Below, in pieces: positions 45,901 through 53,800 of a stretch of DNA of 64,000 nucleotides (the first letter of the stretch is position 1; each line of letters begins with the position of its first letter). A program made the translations under genes and the position numbers. The notes under the pieces are model-generated. The model was not told where the DNA came from, did not search any database, and was given only the letters and a program-made list of their open reading frames with translations. Location: contig BRXU01000035.1 in NCBI GenBank assembly GCA_030267565.1, positions 465,001 through 529,000 on the forward strand, given 5' to 3'. The DNA is from Pleodorina starrii. Lineage: Eukaryota > Chlorophyta > Chlorophyceae > Chlamydomonadales > Volvocaceae.

Positions 45901-48900
45901 AGGGTAAAGGTGTTTCTGCTTTGACCCACATGAGGATCAGCAGGGTATGTATGTCACATTTTAAGGGGGCAGGGAGAGCTTTGAGTAATTCATTGGGTAT
46001 GCCATCAGGCCCAGGCGCCTTGTTACGGGAGAGAAACTGAATGCAAGTGTCGAAATTGGTGGGGTCGGCGATATGCGGGAGCAGGGCATGGTTACCAGGC
46101 GCGTCGTACGCATGAAGTGTGAACGTGTCTGGGGCGTAGGCCTCGGCCCATGGGTATTGCCTATGCACGTCTTCTGGTAGGAATTTCCCTGTGCGGGCCC
46201 CAATGGCTGGGGCCGCCTGGCGTGAAAAATATGTATGTAGGGCATCGAGGATATCAGCGGGATCTGTGCGGACTAGTCCATCGTGTGGGTGTCTGATGGC
46301 GGGTATCCCTTTTTGCTGTGCCTCTCCTTTGTTGAAGATAACTCGGTGTCCTTGCTTCGGGCGAACCGCAAGCATTCGTTGAAATCTGCGTTTTGCGTTC
46401 TTTATATTTTCGCTTTTTCGGTCGGAGGTAGCTTTCCTTAGCAACTGGCCAACTTCTCGCAGTCTTTTGCGGAGACCATTGATGCGTGTCCCGATCGCGT
46501 TATCGGGGCTTCCAGTGGTTATACGCGATGGGGCGGTGTTTTTGTCGTTCATGTCATCTATTTCCATGGGGCCTATTGCCTGCGCCGCAGCAGGCGTGGG
46601 TTCCTGCCGTATTGTGTCTTTTTCGTTTTGTGTAGGCTGTGCCACGTGTTGACCTCCTGTATTGGGAGAGAGTGCCGTTACGTTTTCAGGTGTGGGCTCA
46701 ACTGTGTTTCTCACAGCCTCCCCGGCAGCGGTATCCTGCATTTCGGCTGGGTTGGTATCGGTTGTGTAGGTTGGTATTTCGATGCCTAGTTCCTTGGTCC
46801 GCCGATAGATTTGCTCGAGCTCCGATTTTACCTTCCTGTGCTCGTGGTGGAGCTGTTTGACCTTACGTCCCACGACCCTGGTTGCGTGTAGTTTTCCAGT
46901 TCGTGGGGGCTTGTGCTCGCAGTGACTCAGGAGTGTGTCGAGAGCGTGCGTTAAGATTTGCTGTAGATCTTCCGCACAGCTGGTAACGTTGGTTTGGCTG
47001 ACATCCGGGTGACTCCGCAGTTCACGCAAGCGGAGGGCTGCACTTCTACCGGTTCCGTCCTCTTCTGTTAGGGCAGCAGTTACAGCCGTCAGAGCAGGCT
47101 GAAGTCGGTCATGTAATTGTGCCATGTCTGAGGCTAGTTCGTTTTCGAGCGTCTCCCTCACTGTATCCAAAGTGGATTTTGTGATTGGTAGTTTGACGGT
47201 TTGCCATTTTGTTGAGGTAGGTGTGGTGTCGGCGGTATTTGGGTTATGCGCTGCTGAGGTGGGGCAGTCAAATAGTCGGACAGCTTCAATGGGCATTCTT
47301 CCGTGAAGAGGTTTGTGGTCGAAGTGGCCTCCGGGCACGGTAACTGTCTCATATGCTGAGACTCCGGACGTTATCTTGTAGAGGTCTAATCTTGTTGTGA
47401 GGATCTTATTGCATAGGATGTCATCGATTCGGCTTTCATGCGCGATGGAGCCGTTTTTGAACTGGCGATAGGTGTATTGCCGTCCTTCCGCAGCTATGAG
47501 CGGGGTTAGGGGTTTCAGGTTGTTTTCGGACACAAAGGTGCGGTGGCAGACGTCATCCGCGTCGAGGGTCGCAGTGGATCTGTCAGCAGCTTGCAGGGCA
47601 GCATTAAAATCTCCAGCTATAATCACATGCTCCTTATGGTTGTCTGCATGCGTGAGTACGTCCGCACAATATTTGTATATGGACTTGCGTGTAGATGTCA
47701 GTTCTGGCGTGTAAACGCCTATGATGTGTAGGGTTGTGCTATGCGGAGTGCATACGGTGCAGTGGCATACGTATCCTTGCAGGTTACGTGGATGCTGCTC
47801 ACATGTAGCGCTTCCAGCCGATGCAAACCTATCCGAGATAGCAATCACGACTCCTGCTTGCCTTACGGGAGCCGGTTGTCCCAACTTGTTCTTTTTGTTG
47901 GGGAATGTGCTGCCCCAGGCATGGTAACCGGGGAAATGCATCTTCATCCGGCCGTTTAGGCCGCATTTGCCGAGCTTTGTTTCGGTAAGTACAAGGATAT
48001 CCGCCCTCCAGTCAAGTGTATTGCAGAGAACATCGTATAGGTGTCCTTGTAAGCCTCTCACGTTGTGTGTGACAACGTGTAAGTAACGATGTGACGTGGT
48101 GCCTGTCGTTTGCAGCGGACTTTGCTCGGGTTGCGGGGAGGTGCCAGCTTGTCCGGCCTCAGCATTGTAGTTAGGCTCAAGGGGGGTCCCTGGTCTTCTA
48201 TGTTTCTGTCGTTGGAAGGCTTCCAGAATGGTGGTTTGGGTATCGTCTATTTTGTGGCGTCTTTTCCGTCCCATCTTGATTTTGTCGCCTGCGCGCTCTT
48301 GTATGGTTTGCATTGCCGCAGGGTTGCATCTTTCAGTGGTGCGCCGTGGTGCTTCTATGTTTGCGTTGTTAGGGGCCGTGAGGTCATGTGGTTGCGCTAG
48401 CGGCATCTCATTGTCAGCAGGCAGCGGTTGCACAAGGGCCGCCGCCGGTCGGTTCGCGTTAGCCTGTAGGGTTTGGGGCCGGGTATCTTGCCGTGGGACA
48501 GTTGTTGTGGCATGGGCGGGAAGACCCCTCTGGACGGCCATGGCGTATGTTCTGAGAACCGCTGGTTCCTCGATTGGGTGAATTTGTGGGTTGACGGCTG
48601 CATCTCTGATTTGTGCTGTGTGAGCTCCCGCTTCCAAATTTTCGGGAGGTGCATTTTGTTGCAGGTCGCTGGGGGCGGTAGCTCCTGGGGTGTCTCCCAG
48701 TGGTTCCTCGATCCTGACCGCTGGGTGTCGGGCTGCCGGCCATCCTGGTGGTGGTAAAACCTCCTTAAGCTCGTTTGCCATGTTGGTGGTGGCGAGAATG
48801 TCAACGCTATCGAGGTACTGAACGCCGCCCTGTAACTCTTGCCAGTCCACTTGTGTCTTTAGTAGTTTTGATTGCACGTGTTCCGAGTCGATAAGATGCC

Positions 48901-51208
48901 AGGTATCCCCGATTCGTTTCACGCATACAGCGTGAGGGCGTCCGGACATCTGCAGTACGAATCCGTATTGGGCTGCCAAAGGTGGCAGTGCGGGGAGGGC
49001 ACGTCTCCTCACAGCATTGCCCGAGGACAGTGCGCGTGGTGCACTTATAAGGGCAAGAAACTGCTTTGTCGGGTCTGGTGAGGTGAGATATACATTGTAG
49101 CGTAGGTAGTGGTTTATTGCTAGCGTCGTGAAGGCGCCTGTGTGTCTGTTGAATGTTTCGCGCCATAGGGCGCGGCTAGGGTGATTAGTGGCTTGTAGGT
49201 GGTCATCTAAGCGTATGCAGTATTCCAGCACGTGCTCCGGGTTGAGGTAATGTCCCCCAATGAGATTGTTGAGGGCGTGTACTTGGCAGAATTGCCTTCG
49301 TTGTTGCTCGTGGTGGATTGGTCCGCTTCCATTGATACTTGGGCGGGGCAGTGGCCATGGTATCGGATTAGGGGCCCCTTGCCCATGTTCCATGGGATCC
49401 TGATGTTCTTGTTCGACAGGTGTGTCTCCCCCTATTTTCCGTCTGTCCCAGTACCCATGTGGTGGGTGTGCGCGTGTCGGTCTGTGCGAATTATGGGGAT
49501 GCCGTTTTTTCAGTCGACGTGCATTGTTGCCAGTCCTGCACTGGTGTCCTTTGTTTTTCGCTGGTGCTGCCCGTTTGGCAGTCTCGGGGTTTGCCCTTAT
49601 TTTGTCTGTAGTTGCGAATTTCAGGAGGGTTGGGAGGCCAGCCTTCAGGGCAATGGCAAGGAGCGCGACCGCCTCTTCGTTCTGTCTGATTTGGCCCATC
49701 ACTGAGAGCATGGTGATTGCAGCAGTTAGACACGCTGTGTGTTTTTGTGTGCGGAACTTGATGGAGAGGGCAGTGATGACGAGGATTTTAATTTCGAATG
49801 CTTGCAGTCTATGCAGTAGGAAGTGCAAGGGATCCGTTAGGCATGCCAGTATAGCTATGTAGCGGGTGCCGTTGATGAGGTGGCATAGTAGCACAAGTTC
49901 AGGGCAGGGGTGTGTGGTTATCTGCTTTATTGTTTTCAGCTGGCTGATGATTGGTATGAGGAGATTAGTAGCAGTCAGAATTGCCCACATTATCCCGGCG
50001 GTTAGGATGATCGATGCTGCGCAGAGGGCTGCACTAAGTGCAGCTAATGGGGTAATGCATGCAAGCATTGGTATTGGGTAAATAGCTGACCCAAGACTTA
50101 GTACGTACAGGGTGTATCTGGGTATTGCCTTTTTGGGTGGTAGCAACGCTTTGGACAGCGTTGTGTTGATGAGATGGCAAGCTGTCCCCATCACGGGCAG
50201 GGACGCCAGAACCCATGGTACCAGACGGGCATAGAGCATTAGGCATTGGCAAACAATTCTAGCTAGTTGGGCCAAGTAGGTAATTACCGCCTTCATCGGG
50301 TCAGCGGCTGTACATATCGCCTGGGATGCTATCTTTCTAGGATCGGCCCAGTCAGGATAACTAGTTTTGGGATGCAGATCCTTAACAGGGGCTTCTCCTT
50401 GTCTGTTCCTCGTGCAATTGGGGTAAGCACCATCAACGCACCAACTTTGCTCTCTCCATCCGACTTTCCGACATGCCGCTAGCTGTGAGTCCTCTCCAAT
50501 ATTGCCGGTCCACAGGCAGGTCCACATCCTTTCGTCCTGGCCGCTAGGGTCCTCCAGCCTCCAGTTAGCTGTCCACCTTGTGGGGGGTTTATCATGGGAG
50601 GGTGTTTGGGGTATGATTGTAGTCTGTTGGGCAGTGGGGCTGGACCATTCTGTGTGATTGATGTATTCATCAGTGGCTTGCTGTATTGCACATGTCAGGT
50701 GTGTGCTGCTGGGTAGTTTCCATCTAGAACTAGGTTGTGACACCCGCTGCGCATAGCTATGATATTCAGTTGGCGGCCAAGCAGCAGGGTTGCTATTTCC
50801 AGTCTTACCCATCATCATTGCCAGCAGGTCAATCGTCGCGGTGTCGAGAGGGGCCAGTCCGCCCAAGACCATGGGGGATTCAGCACTGTCTTCGCCACGC
50901 CAGGAGCCAGCGGCATAGGGGCTGTCCTGGTTGGTCACATTCATGCCGACAGTAGCTCCGCTGGCATGTGCCTGCTGGAGGGGTGGCTTCGTGCCAGCCA
51001 TTTCCCTTTTGTTATAAACTAAATCGAGGTTGGGCTGGCTGATCTGGTTCGGCTTGCGGTCGAAGAGACTGGCCGCCGCCGAGGCGCGGAGCTTCTCTGG
51101 GATCAGGTTCAAGGAGGCCACGGAGCCATTCTGAATGCCAGGCAGCTGCATGGGAATCTCACATCGCGTCCAGCATGCTTTCGCCCGAGACGCCTGGTTA
51201 CCCGCCAT
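39950..51208 (-). CDS. LINE polyprotein: TM region, Josephin-like protease, APE, RT, RNase H, zinc knuckle, REL endonuclease
   Basis: The ORF is uninterrupted and encodes 3,752 residues from the first in-frame ATG at 51208 (context AAAATGGCG); the open frame reaches 51487 but without an ATG. Rough domains from that start: a hydrophobic region at 302-530 with six to eight likely membrane segments; a Josephin-like cysteine protease at 635-777 (Cys641 in FCQVHALNN, later His in GRPHAVCV and Asp in WHLIDSEH); a basic stretch with a PIP-box-like QTTILEAF at 991-998; an APE endonuclease at about 1041-1297 (THNVRG, TETK, AGDFN, HFDHKPL); reverse transcriptase at about 1730-2020 (YVDFSSAF, AYADD); a long unassigned section; RNase H at about 3247-3397 (YTDGS, E, TDSAAS, KAHAN); C-X2-C-X7-H-X4-C near 3523-3539; and a restriction-like endonuclease at the C-terminus (RPDLLL, VIEIGYTGD). 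All key motifs appear present, so the element could be active. Splicing or internal cleavage cannot be excluded. Confidence 0.9.
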   Translation of the reverse strand: MAGNQASRAKACWTRCEIPMQLPGIQNGSVASLNLIPEKLRASAAASLFDRKPNQISQPNLDLVYNKREMAGTKPPLQQAHASGATVGMNVTNQDSPYAAGSWRGEDSAESPMVLGGLAPLDTATIDLLAMMMGKTGNSNPAAWPPTEYHSYAQRVSQPSSRWKLPSSTHLTCAIQQATDEYINHTEWSSPTAQQTTIIPQTPSHDKPPTRWTANWRLEDPSGQDERMWTCLWTGNIGEDSQLAACRKVGWREQSWCVDGAYPNCTRNRQGEAPVKDLHPKTSYPDWADPRKIASQAICTAADPMKAVITYLAQLARIVCQCLMLYARLVPWVLASLPVMGTACHLINTTLSKALLPPKKAIPRYTLYVLSLGSAIYPIPMLACITPLAALSAALCAASIILTAGIMWAILTATNLLIPIISQLKTIKQITTHPCPELVLLCHLINGTRYIAILACLTDPLHFLLHRLQAFEIKILVITALSIKFRTQKHTACLTAAITMLSVMGQIRQNEEAVALLAIALKAGLPTLLKFATTDKIRANPETAKRAAPAKNKGHQCRTGNNARRLKKRHPHNSHRPTRAHPPHGYWDRRKIGGDTPVEQEHQDPMEHGQGAPNPIPWPLPRPSINGSGPIHHEQQRRQFCQVHALNNLIGGHYLNPEHVLEYCIRLDDHLQATNHPSRALWRETFNRHTGAFTTLAINHYLRYNVYLTSPDPTKQFLALISAPRALSSGNAVRRRALPALPPLAAQYGFVLQMSGRPHAVCVKRIGDTWHLIDSEHVQSKLLKTQVDWQELQGGVQYLDSVDILATTNMANELKEVLPPPGWPAARHPAVRIEEPLGDTPGATAPSDLQQNAPPENLEAGAHTAQIRDAAVNPQIHPIEEPAVLRTYAMAVQRGLPAHATTTVPRQDTRPQTLQANANRPAAALVQPLPADNEMPLAQPHDLTAPNNANIEAPRRTTERCNPAAMQTIQERAGDKIKMGRKRRHKIDDTQTTILEAFQRQKHRRPGTPLEPNYNAEAGQAGTSPQPEQSPLQTTGTTSHRYLHVVTHNVRGLQGHLYDVLCNTLDWRADILVLTETKLGKCGLNGRMKMHFPGYHAWGSTFPNKKNKLGQPAPVRQAGVVIAISDRFASAGSATCEQHPRNLQGYVCHCTVCTPHSTTLHIIGVYTPELTSTRKSIYKYCADVLTHADNHKEHVIIAGDFNAALQAADRSTATLDADDVCHRTFVSENNLKPLTPLIAAEGRQYTYRQFKNGSIAHESRIDDILCNKILTTRLDLYKITSGVSAYETVTVPGGHFDHKPLHGRMPIEAVRLFDCPTSAAHNPNTADTTPTSTKWQTVKLPITKSTLDTVRETLENELASDMAQLHDRLQPALTAVTAALTEEDGTGRSAALRLRELRSHPDVSQTNVTSCAEDLQQILTHALDTLLSHCEHKPPRTGKLHATRVVGRKVKQLHHEHRKVKSELEQIYRRTKELGIEIPTYTTDTNPAEMQDTAAGEAVRNTVEPTPENVTALSPNTGGQHVAQPTQNEKDTIRQEPTPAAAQAIGPMEIDDMNDKNTAPSRITTGSPDNAIGTRINGLRKRLREVGQLLRKATSDRKSENIKNAKRRFQRMLAVRPKQGHRVIFNKGEAQQKGIPAIRHPHDGLVRTDPADILDALHTYFSRQAAPAIGARTGKFLPEDVHRQYPWAEAYAPDTFTLHAYDAPGNHALLPHIADPTNFDTCIQFLSRNKAPGPDGIPNELLKALPAPLKCDIHTLLILMWVKAETPLPWTTSDTVLIPKPNGDPLLIKNKRPIALANTLYKLWTSLITLSTSKFAPSADLFSEAQEGFLKHRNTERQILNLLHSIEDAGLTRRDLYILYVDFSSAFNTIDHDKLLQIMYDLGLPLDLIEVVRDLYSQARTCIRTEHGRTPDIHIERGTVQGDTLSPLLFIIFLEPLLRWLHVGGRGYKYGCLTDKDNERYHCSSAAYADDLAAITNTLSDLTTQCEKIGKYAKWAGLEVNHEKCAVSAILHKTSWDVKLPHGPTCDRTLQSALKDKIRINGKTIPYKHPGQAYKYLGVHIALTLNWAAQMEYVKEKIRTRGHDIATSLASPDQRLRMIQTCIQPAIAYSFPTMAYTNNDIKILDSMVTRVAKQSYGLKMGFCTRAILLPQEQYGLGLGSFLPIYVRKATRALVLSLNDQGRLGVVTRALLELQAKRAGTLEAHAYRAESHFYCTLKQLTLTRAHGLTITTMGKEYTTTLHSLAALADAMGTYPGTTDPVIPYRYILPLIEIGLDLRSLVDMNNDRYLIDTTALKSLTNGRARHRHLVSLNRLSLALSATGENPSKCNHERPLPHRDRKLPDFPVISSLVRNNLSPTPASQRLITEFLRARANTYQPNINTEHTHHTVVPGRWVKHGHDEFFVPDATPPTQTTHEDRHVPHNADPPEHGIPENTDPDDPMDGTTDKTQQAAANPPNPHGNTLTQPPNQPKRRIQSLPSAPDGEDGEPNKKARQLQRTSQRRKCTPAVRRRNWIAANTRTSNPKIKDDHVRMGEAVHEDEEANPGHTRFAMSARSFFTNLMLAVPTLGRGSPTNSTPVLTRQRSLSTKLQNTMQLLATQSHNNPILKKLQTHPLIEHANTQPDDNAEPPSENQLPTLQRRTTLKQVNWRLARKQLLRVNPPLTDRQHPDSTLANQLVCSLYSDCEFVERIIYGPFRKRETVEPKTRCKRPNKKRPTTIDLTETGDPQDKGTTMEVDGGMRKNTTGAGAPNPTPRNIDGRLAGGPSSTHADYYRVQWCNTIVCAGAISAYRLLNYHAKASKNTIAKYGRGAGRYLHEVSWEDSDMPLRDIQGQHNWPTLLATHQVRNATQTTVKLPPAPLDTHLSNAQRQGRWDPPSADTSARTRRTLTHVTINTVPCNPDRDIKPPGKYVIIPGEPSDSELHVYDPTGAWIGSLQIDRVRSLYARYQHSRQTRPDAHNKLAARGGFHEDVAKLLLRYKITPQKKHRNGRPGVGTHQNQATIRTCPENQVTICPELSVVLQDATQATCERFASPLNVDNSTTQYFSAYGEDQLFGANLDAYSQLFNGLSIAHPDPTPEASNHALAWAILSAQEASDNPEPTLTILILKYSLNGPYSKHMGNPAVRRLGRVPATHELAKLQQGRGSTTAATAYKSGLDVIAVGNISGLALLTHTIGPKIAMNTDNLLGSDQPQRTPGPCPTPDRTRWAKRHLHELRKGQSNPAFSTTAWEIERTTPGQRYRLSDSQPVHTRLRYAPKIGLYTDGSCVKDPEHDLNILGAAIYDAATDRLHHVAPNGKGPTNTITRAELAAIHQALKLYANYDDCLYLFTDSAASLHLTRRAIVEKSKLHISKHKELLLNIDELLWHRASQGLRTVLLKVKAHANASLGNDKADQGATAVAKGDAEATLTEESDNNPFDKIFWFRQTTTELYGNDLNRGITILLNKTTHHGFTPSGVYTDLWEKASPKLCARTSNLTITRGGGHSLFKRVFDYRWGQLWHAGLAKRYGIPTKHLEVHTNTAKESKAPCPLCGLPDSGGHILGGCKETGHIAMYIKRHNAAALLIADTIHKGRYGGCYTIIDACAEDASPEYSSGTRLPKWLLPNIPEKKRKKMRPDLLLIPTLPLSTTEQTTPYNGPPDRSKHTVFVIEIGYTGDLRHDEKNEQKAKQHAKLARRLKANGWKVRYTPKEAITLGFGGTIRNDLKPLITELGVPPDTATQCCARLHDLAIKYLNNIVLRRRSLEGPTCYTSNRQGVG

Positions 51209-51484
51209 TTTTGGTGTTAAGCGTTGGTGCGTCTGCACAGGGTTGTAACAGTAGCTTTGCGAGAAGGGTATGTTTATGTTTATTGTGGTATGGTTTGAGC
51301 GGTGTTTTGCGTCAAGGAGCTCGGTATTACCCAGCTTCTCATCCACTCTGGTACGGTACGATAGCCGCTGTATCCAGTGGTCATTTTTGTTGTCGAGATG
51401 TCCAACTGCTTCACTGAAGTAGGTGTTATATTTGTTAGATGTGTGTGTAGTGTGATGAGGCAGGAAACTCGTGCGTCCGACGGA
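51209..51484 (-). other. Probable LINE 5' untranslated region (remaining part)
   Basis: The polyprotein frame is open here but lacks an ATG. Another minus-strand frame gives a 70-codon stretch without recognisable features. Most likely this is leader sequence. If the recombinase element is removed, the sequence to its right joins here and introduces a TAA in the polyprotein frame four codons upstream of 51487, which supports the ORF starting at 51208. Confidence 0.5.
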
Positions 51485-51488
51485 CAAT

Positions 51489-51676
51489 GCACTTATGTTT
51501 AATTGCTCGGCCCGTCGTACGGTACGACGGGCAGGATGCCAAGAGAAACAGGGGACTCGGGGCCTGGGAGGGACTCATTGCTTGCCGACTTATCTTACAT
51601 TAGTATAGACGCGTCGCATACGCGGATAATAGGCCAGCCGGCCAGGCGAGTGCCTTTGGCGGGCATTTGAAAAACA
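51489..51676 (+). repeat. Split direct repeat A1 (left terminus)
   Basis: About 188 bases nearly identical to A2 at 58459-58645; the one clear difference near the outer edge is an extra T (GCACTTATG here, GCACTATG in A2). It contains a palindromic CCCGTCGTACGGTACGACGGG hairpin, a good candidate for recombinase recognition. Confidence 0.93.
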
Positions 51677-52639
51677 TCCACATCCATATCCACATTTTTA
51701 CTTTTCTAGACTACCGGCATTAATAGAAGGGTGGGCCACTTTGTCACACGACTTACTACAGGACGCTGGCCCGCGGTCAACCCCCCTTTTCAAACCAACC
51801 CAAGGCAACATGGTAAGCTGGGGACCGTCTTGTTCTGTTGTTACTTAATCATGTCTTTATTCAGAGCTTGCCCAGGTTAGCCGCTGCGCGGTGTGTATGG
51901 GGTCGGGGGGGTCAGATCGGCGACTCTCGCGGTAGAACTTGAAACGGGATGGACGCAAGGGAAGGAAGATACGTGGATACTGGCCACGAGTCGAGACAGG
52001 GGGAATAGAGCGTTCGCGGGGCGCGCCGGCGGTTTATTTGGGGCGGGATCGCGGCGGCTCGGGCCCGGTACGCGGGATAGAGGGCGCGAGCTATCGACGT
52101 GCCTTTAGGAGGCGGTTTAGTAGTTAGCAGGCGCTGCATGCGAGACGCCTCAAGCTAGCGGCTAGCTTCGCGCGGTTCCCGCCCCTTCTAACTATCGCCC
52201 TGTTGACGCATAGGCCGACCGTGAGGGCGAGGAAGGACATGGCGATGGTTATGACGGAGAAGAGGCGGGTCGCGACGACCTGCCACCGAGCCCCAGTAGC
52301 GAGGGGGAGGAAGATCCCGAGAGCGCCGGGGGCAGCGAAGGCCCGGAGGAGTCGGATGGAGACGAGGTGCTGTCGGAGGACTCAGGCCCGGTGGGTTTGG
52401 CCGCCGGAATAAGGTTGCCGGCCAAAGGGGGGCCCGGGCAGGAGTTACGGGGCTACGGGGGTAAAACCCGACAGCCCGGCCTAGCGCGTGGGCACCGTTA
52501 CGTAGCTCGCGGCCCTCCGAGATGCCGCGGCTGTGCCTGGCCGATTGGGTCTCCGGCGCGAGCGATGTCAAGCCAGATAGATCCAGCGGGCGCGCAGTGG
52601 CTGCACCGGGCCCCAGGCCGCGCGCTCTCGTACCCGCAA
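51677..52639 (+). other. Leader region of the recombinase retroelement
   Basis: I see no convincing coding sequence between A1 and the minisatellite. A 22-bp string near 51879 (AGCCGCTGCGCGGTGTGTATGG) recurs near 58323 at the start of B1. The rest is likely promoter and leader. Confidence 0.5.
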
Positions 52640-53767
52640 GTCGCGTAGGCCCCTGCGGGTACGTCGTGGCTGCGCCCGAAACCCAGGCCTCACGCTCTCG
52701 TGCTACCAAGTCGCATAGGCCCCTGCGGGTACGCCGTGGCTGCGCCCGGAACCCAGGCCTCACGCTCTCGTGCTACCAAGTCGCATAGGCCCTGCGGGTA
52801 TGCCGTGGCTGCGCCCGGAACCCAGCCCTCACGCTCTCGCGCTACCAAATCGCATAGGCCCCTGCGGGTACGCCGTGGCTGCGCCCGGAACCCAGGCCTC
52901 ATGATCTCGTGCTACCAAGTCGCCGAGGCCCCTGCAGGTACGCCGTGGCTGCGCCCGGAACCCAGGCCACACGCTCTCGCGCTACCAAGTCGCCGAGGCC
53001 CTTGCGGGTACGCCGTGGCTGCGCCCGGAACCCAGGTCACACGCTCTCGTGCTACCAAGTCGCCTGGGCCCTGCGGGTACACTGTGGCTGCGCCCCGGTA
53101 CCCAGGCCTCACGCTCTCGCGCTACCAAATCGCTTAGTCCCTGCGGGTATGCCGTGGCTGCGCCCGGCACCCAGCCCCCACGCTCTCGTGCTACCCAATC
53201 GCATAGGCCCTGCGGGTACGCGGGGGCTGCGCCCCGGTACCCAGGCCTCACGCTCTCGTGCTACCAAATCGCATAGGCCCTGCGGGTACGCTGGGGCTGC
53301 GCCCCGGTACCCAGGCCTCACGCTCTCGTGCTACCAAATCGCATAGGCCCTGCGGGTACGCTGGGGCTGCGCCCCGGTACCCAGGCCTCACGCTCTCGCG
53401 CTACCCAACCGCATAGGTCCTGCGGGTACGCTGGGGCTGCGCCCGGTACCCAGGCCTCACGCTCTCGCGCTACCCAATCGCATAGGACCTGCGGGTATGC
53501 CGTGGCTGCGCCCGGCACCCAGCCCCCACGCTCTCGTGCTACCAAATCGCATAGGCCCTGCGGGTACGCGGGGGCTGCGCCCCGGTATCCAGGCCTCACA
53601 CTCTAGTGCTACCCAATCGCATAGGGCCTGCGGGTACGCGGGGGCTGCGCCCCGGTACCCAGGCCTCATGCTCTCGTGCTACCAAGACGCCTGGGCCCCG
53701 GCGAGCAGGCCGTGGCTGCGCCCGGAACCCCGGCCTCACGCTCCCGTGCATAAGACCTGCGGGTGCA
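52640..53767. repeat. 67-70-bp minisatellite (about 16 copies) inside the retroelement
   Basis: A GC-rich unit of 67-70 bp is tandemly repeated about 16 times. Each unit contains CTGCGGGTACGC, GGCTGCGCCC and CACGCTCTCGTGCTACCAA. Copies differ by several substitutions and by 1-3 bp in length, so no reading frame is held for the whole array. It ends just upstream of the likely gag start. Tandem leader repeats could act as promoter or enhancer elements or simply reflect slippage. Confidence 0.93.
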
Positions 53768-53800
53768 GCATCAACCAAGGGGTGGACCCGATTCTGCCTA

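Larger units (their letters stand above)
39829..51484 (-). mobile_element. Dualen/RandI-type LINE with two endonucleases
   Basis: This is a minus-strand non-LTR retrotransposon with a single giant ORF, a short 3' untranslated region ending in an (ATT)n tail, and no LTRs. It encodes both an APE-type endonuclease upstream of the reverse transcriptase and a zinc-knuckle plus restriction-like endonuclease at the C-terminus, with RNase H and a cysteine protease. That combination defines the Dualen/RandI clade, described from Chlamydomonas. The 3' tail abuts satellite DNA. The 5' end is uncertain because a tyrosine-recombinase retroelement begins at about 51485, so 61164 onward may hold the rest of the LINE 5' end. 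No target-site duplication was found. Confidence 0.9.

Noticed and set aside
40068..50955. Many plus-strand ORFs across the LINE
   Set aside because: They are antisense shadows of the intact minus-strand polyprotein.
51280..51492. LINE ORF1 of about 70-80 codons joined across the recombinase element
   Set aside because: Excising the element would extend this minus-strand frame upstream, but it lacks any recognised motif and is more likely leader sequence.
52188..53669. Coding potential of the minisatellite on both strands
   Set aside because: Unit lengths of 67-70 bp shift the frame, and both strands are equally open; a repeat artefact.
53497..53800. Extension of the gag-like protein into the minisatellite
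   Set aside because: The first 100 codons are translated repeat units; the ATG at 53801 starts the non-repetitive protein. Not excluded, only less likely.
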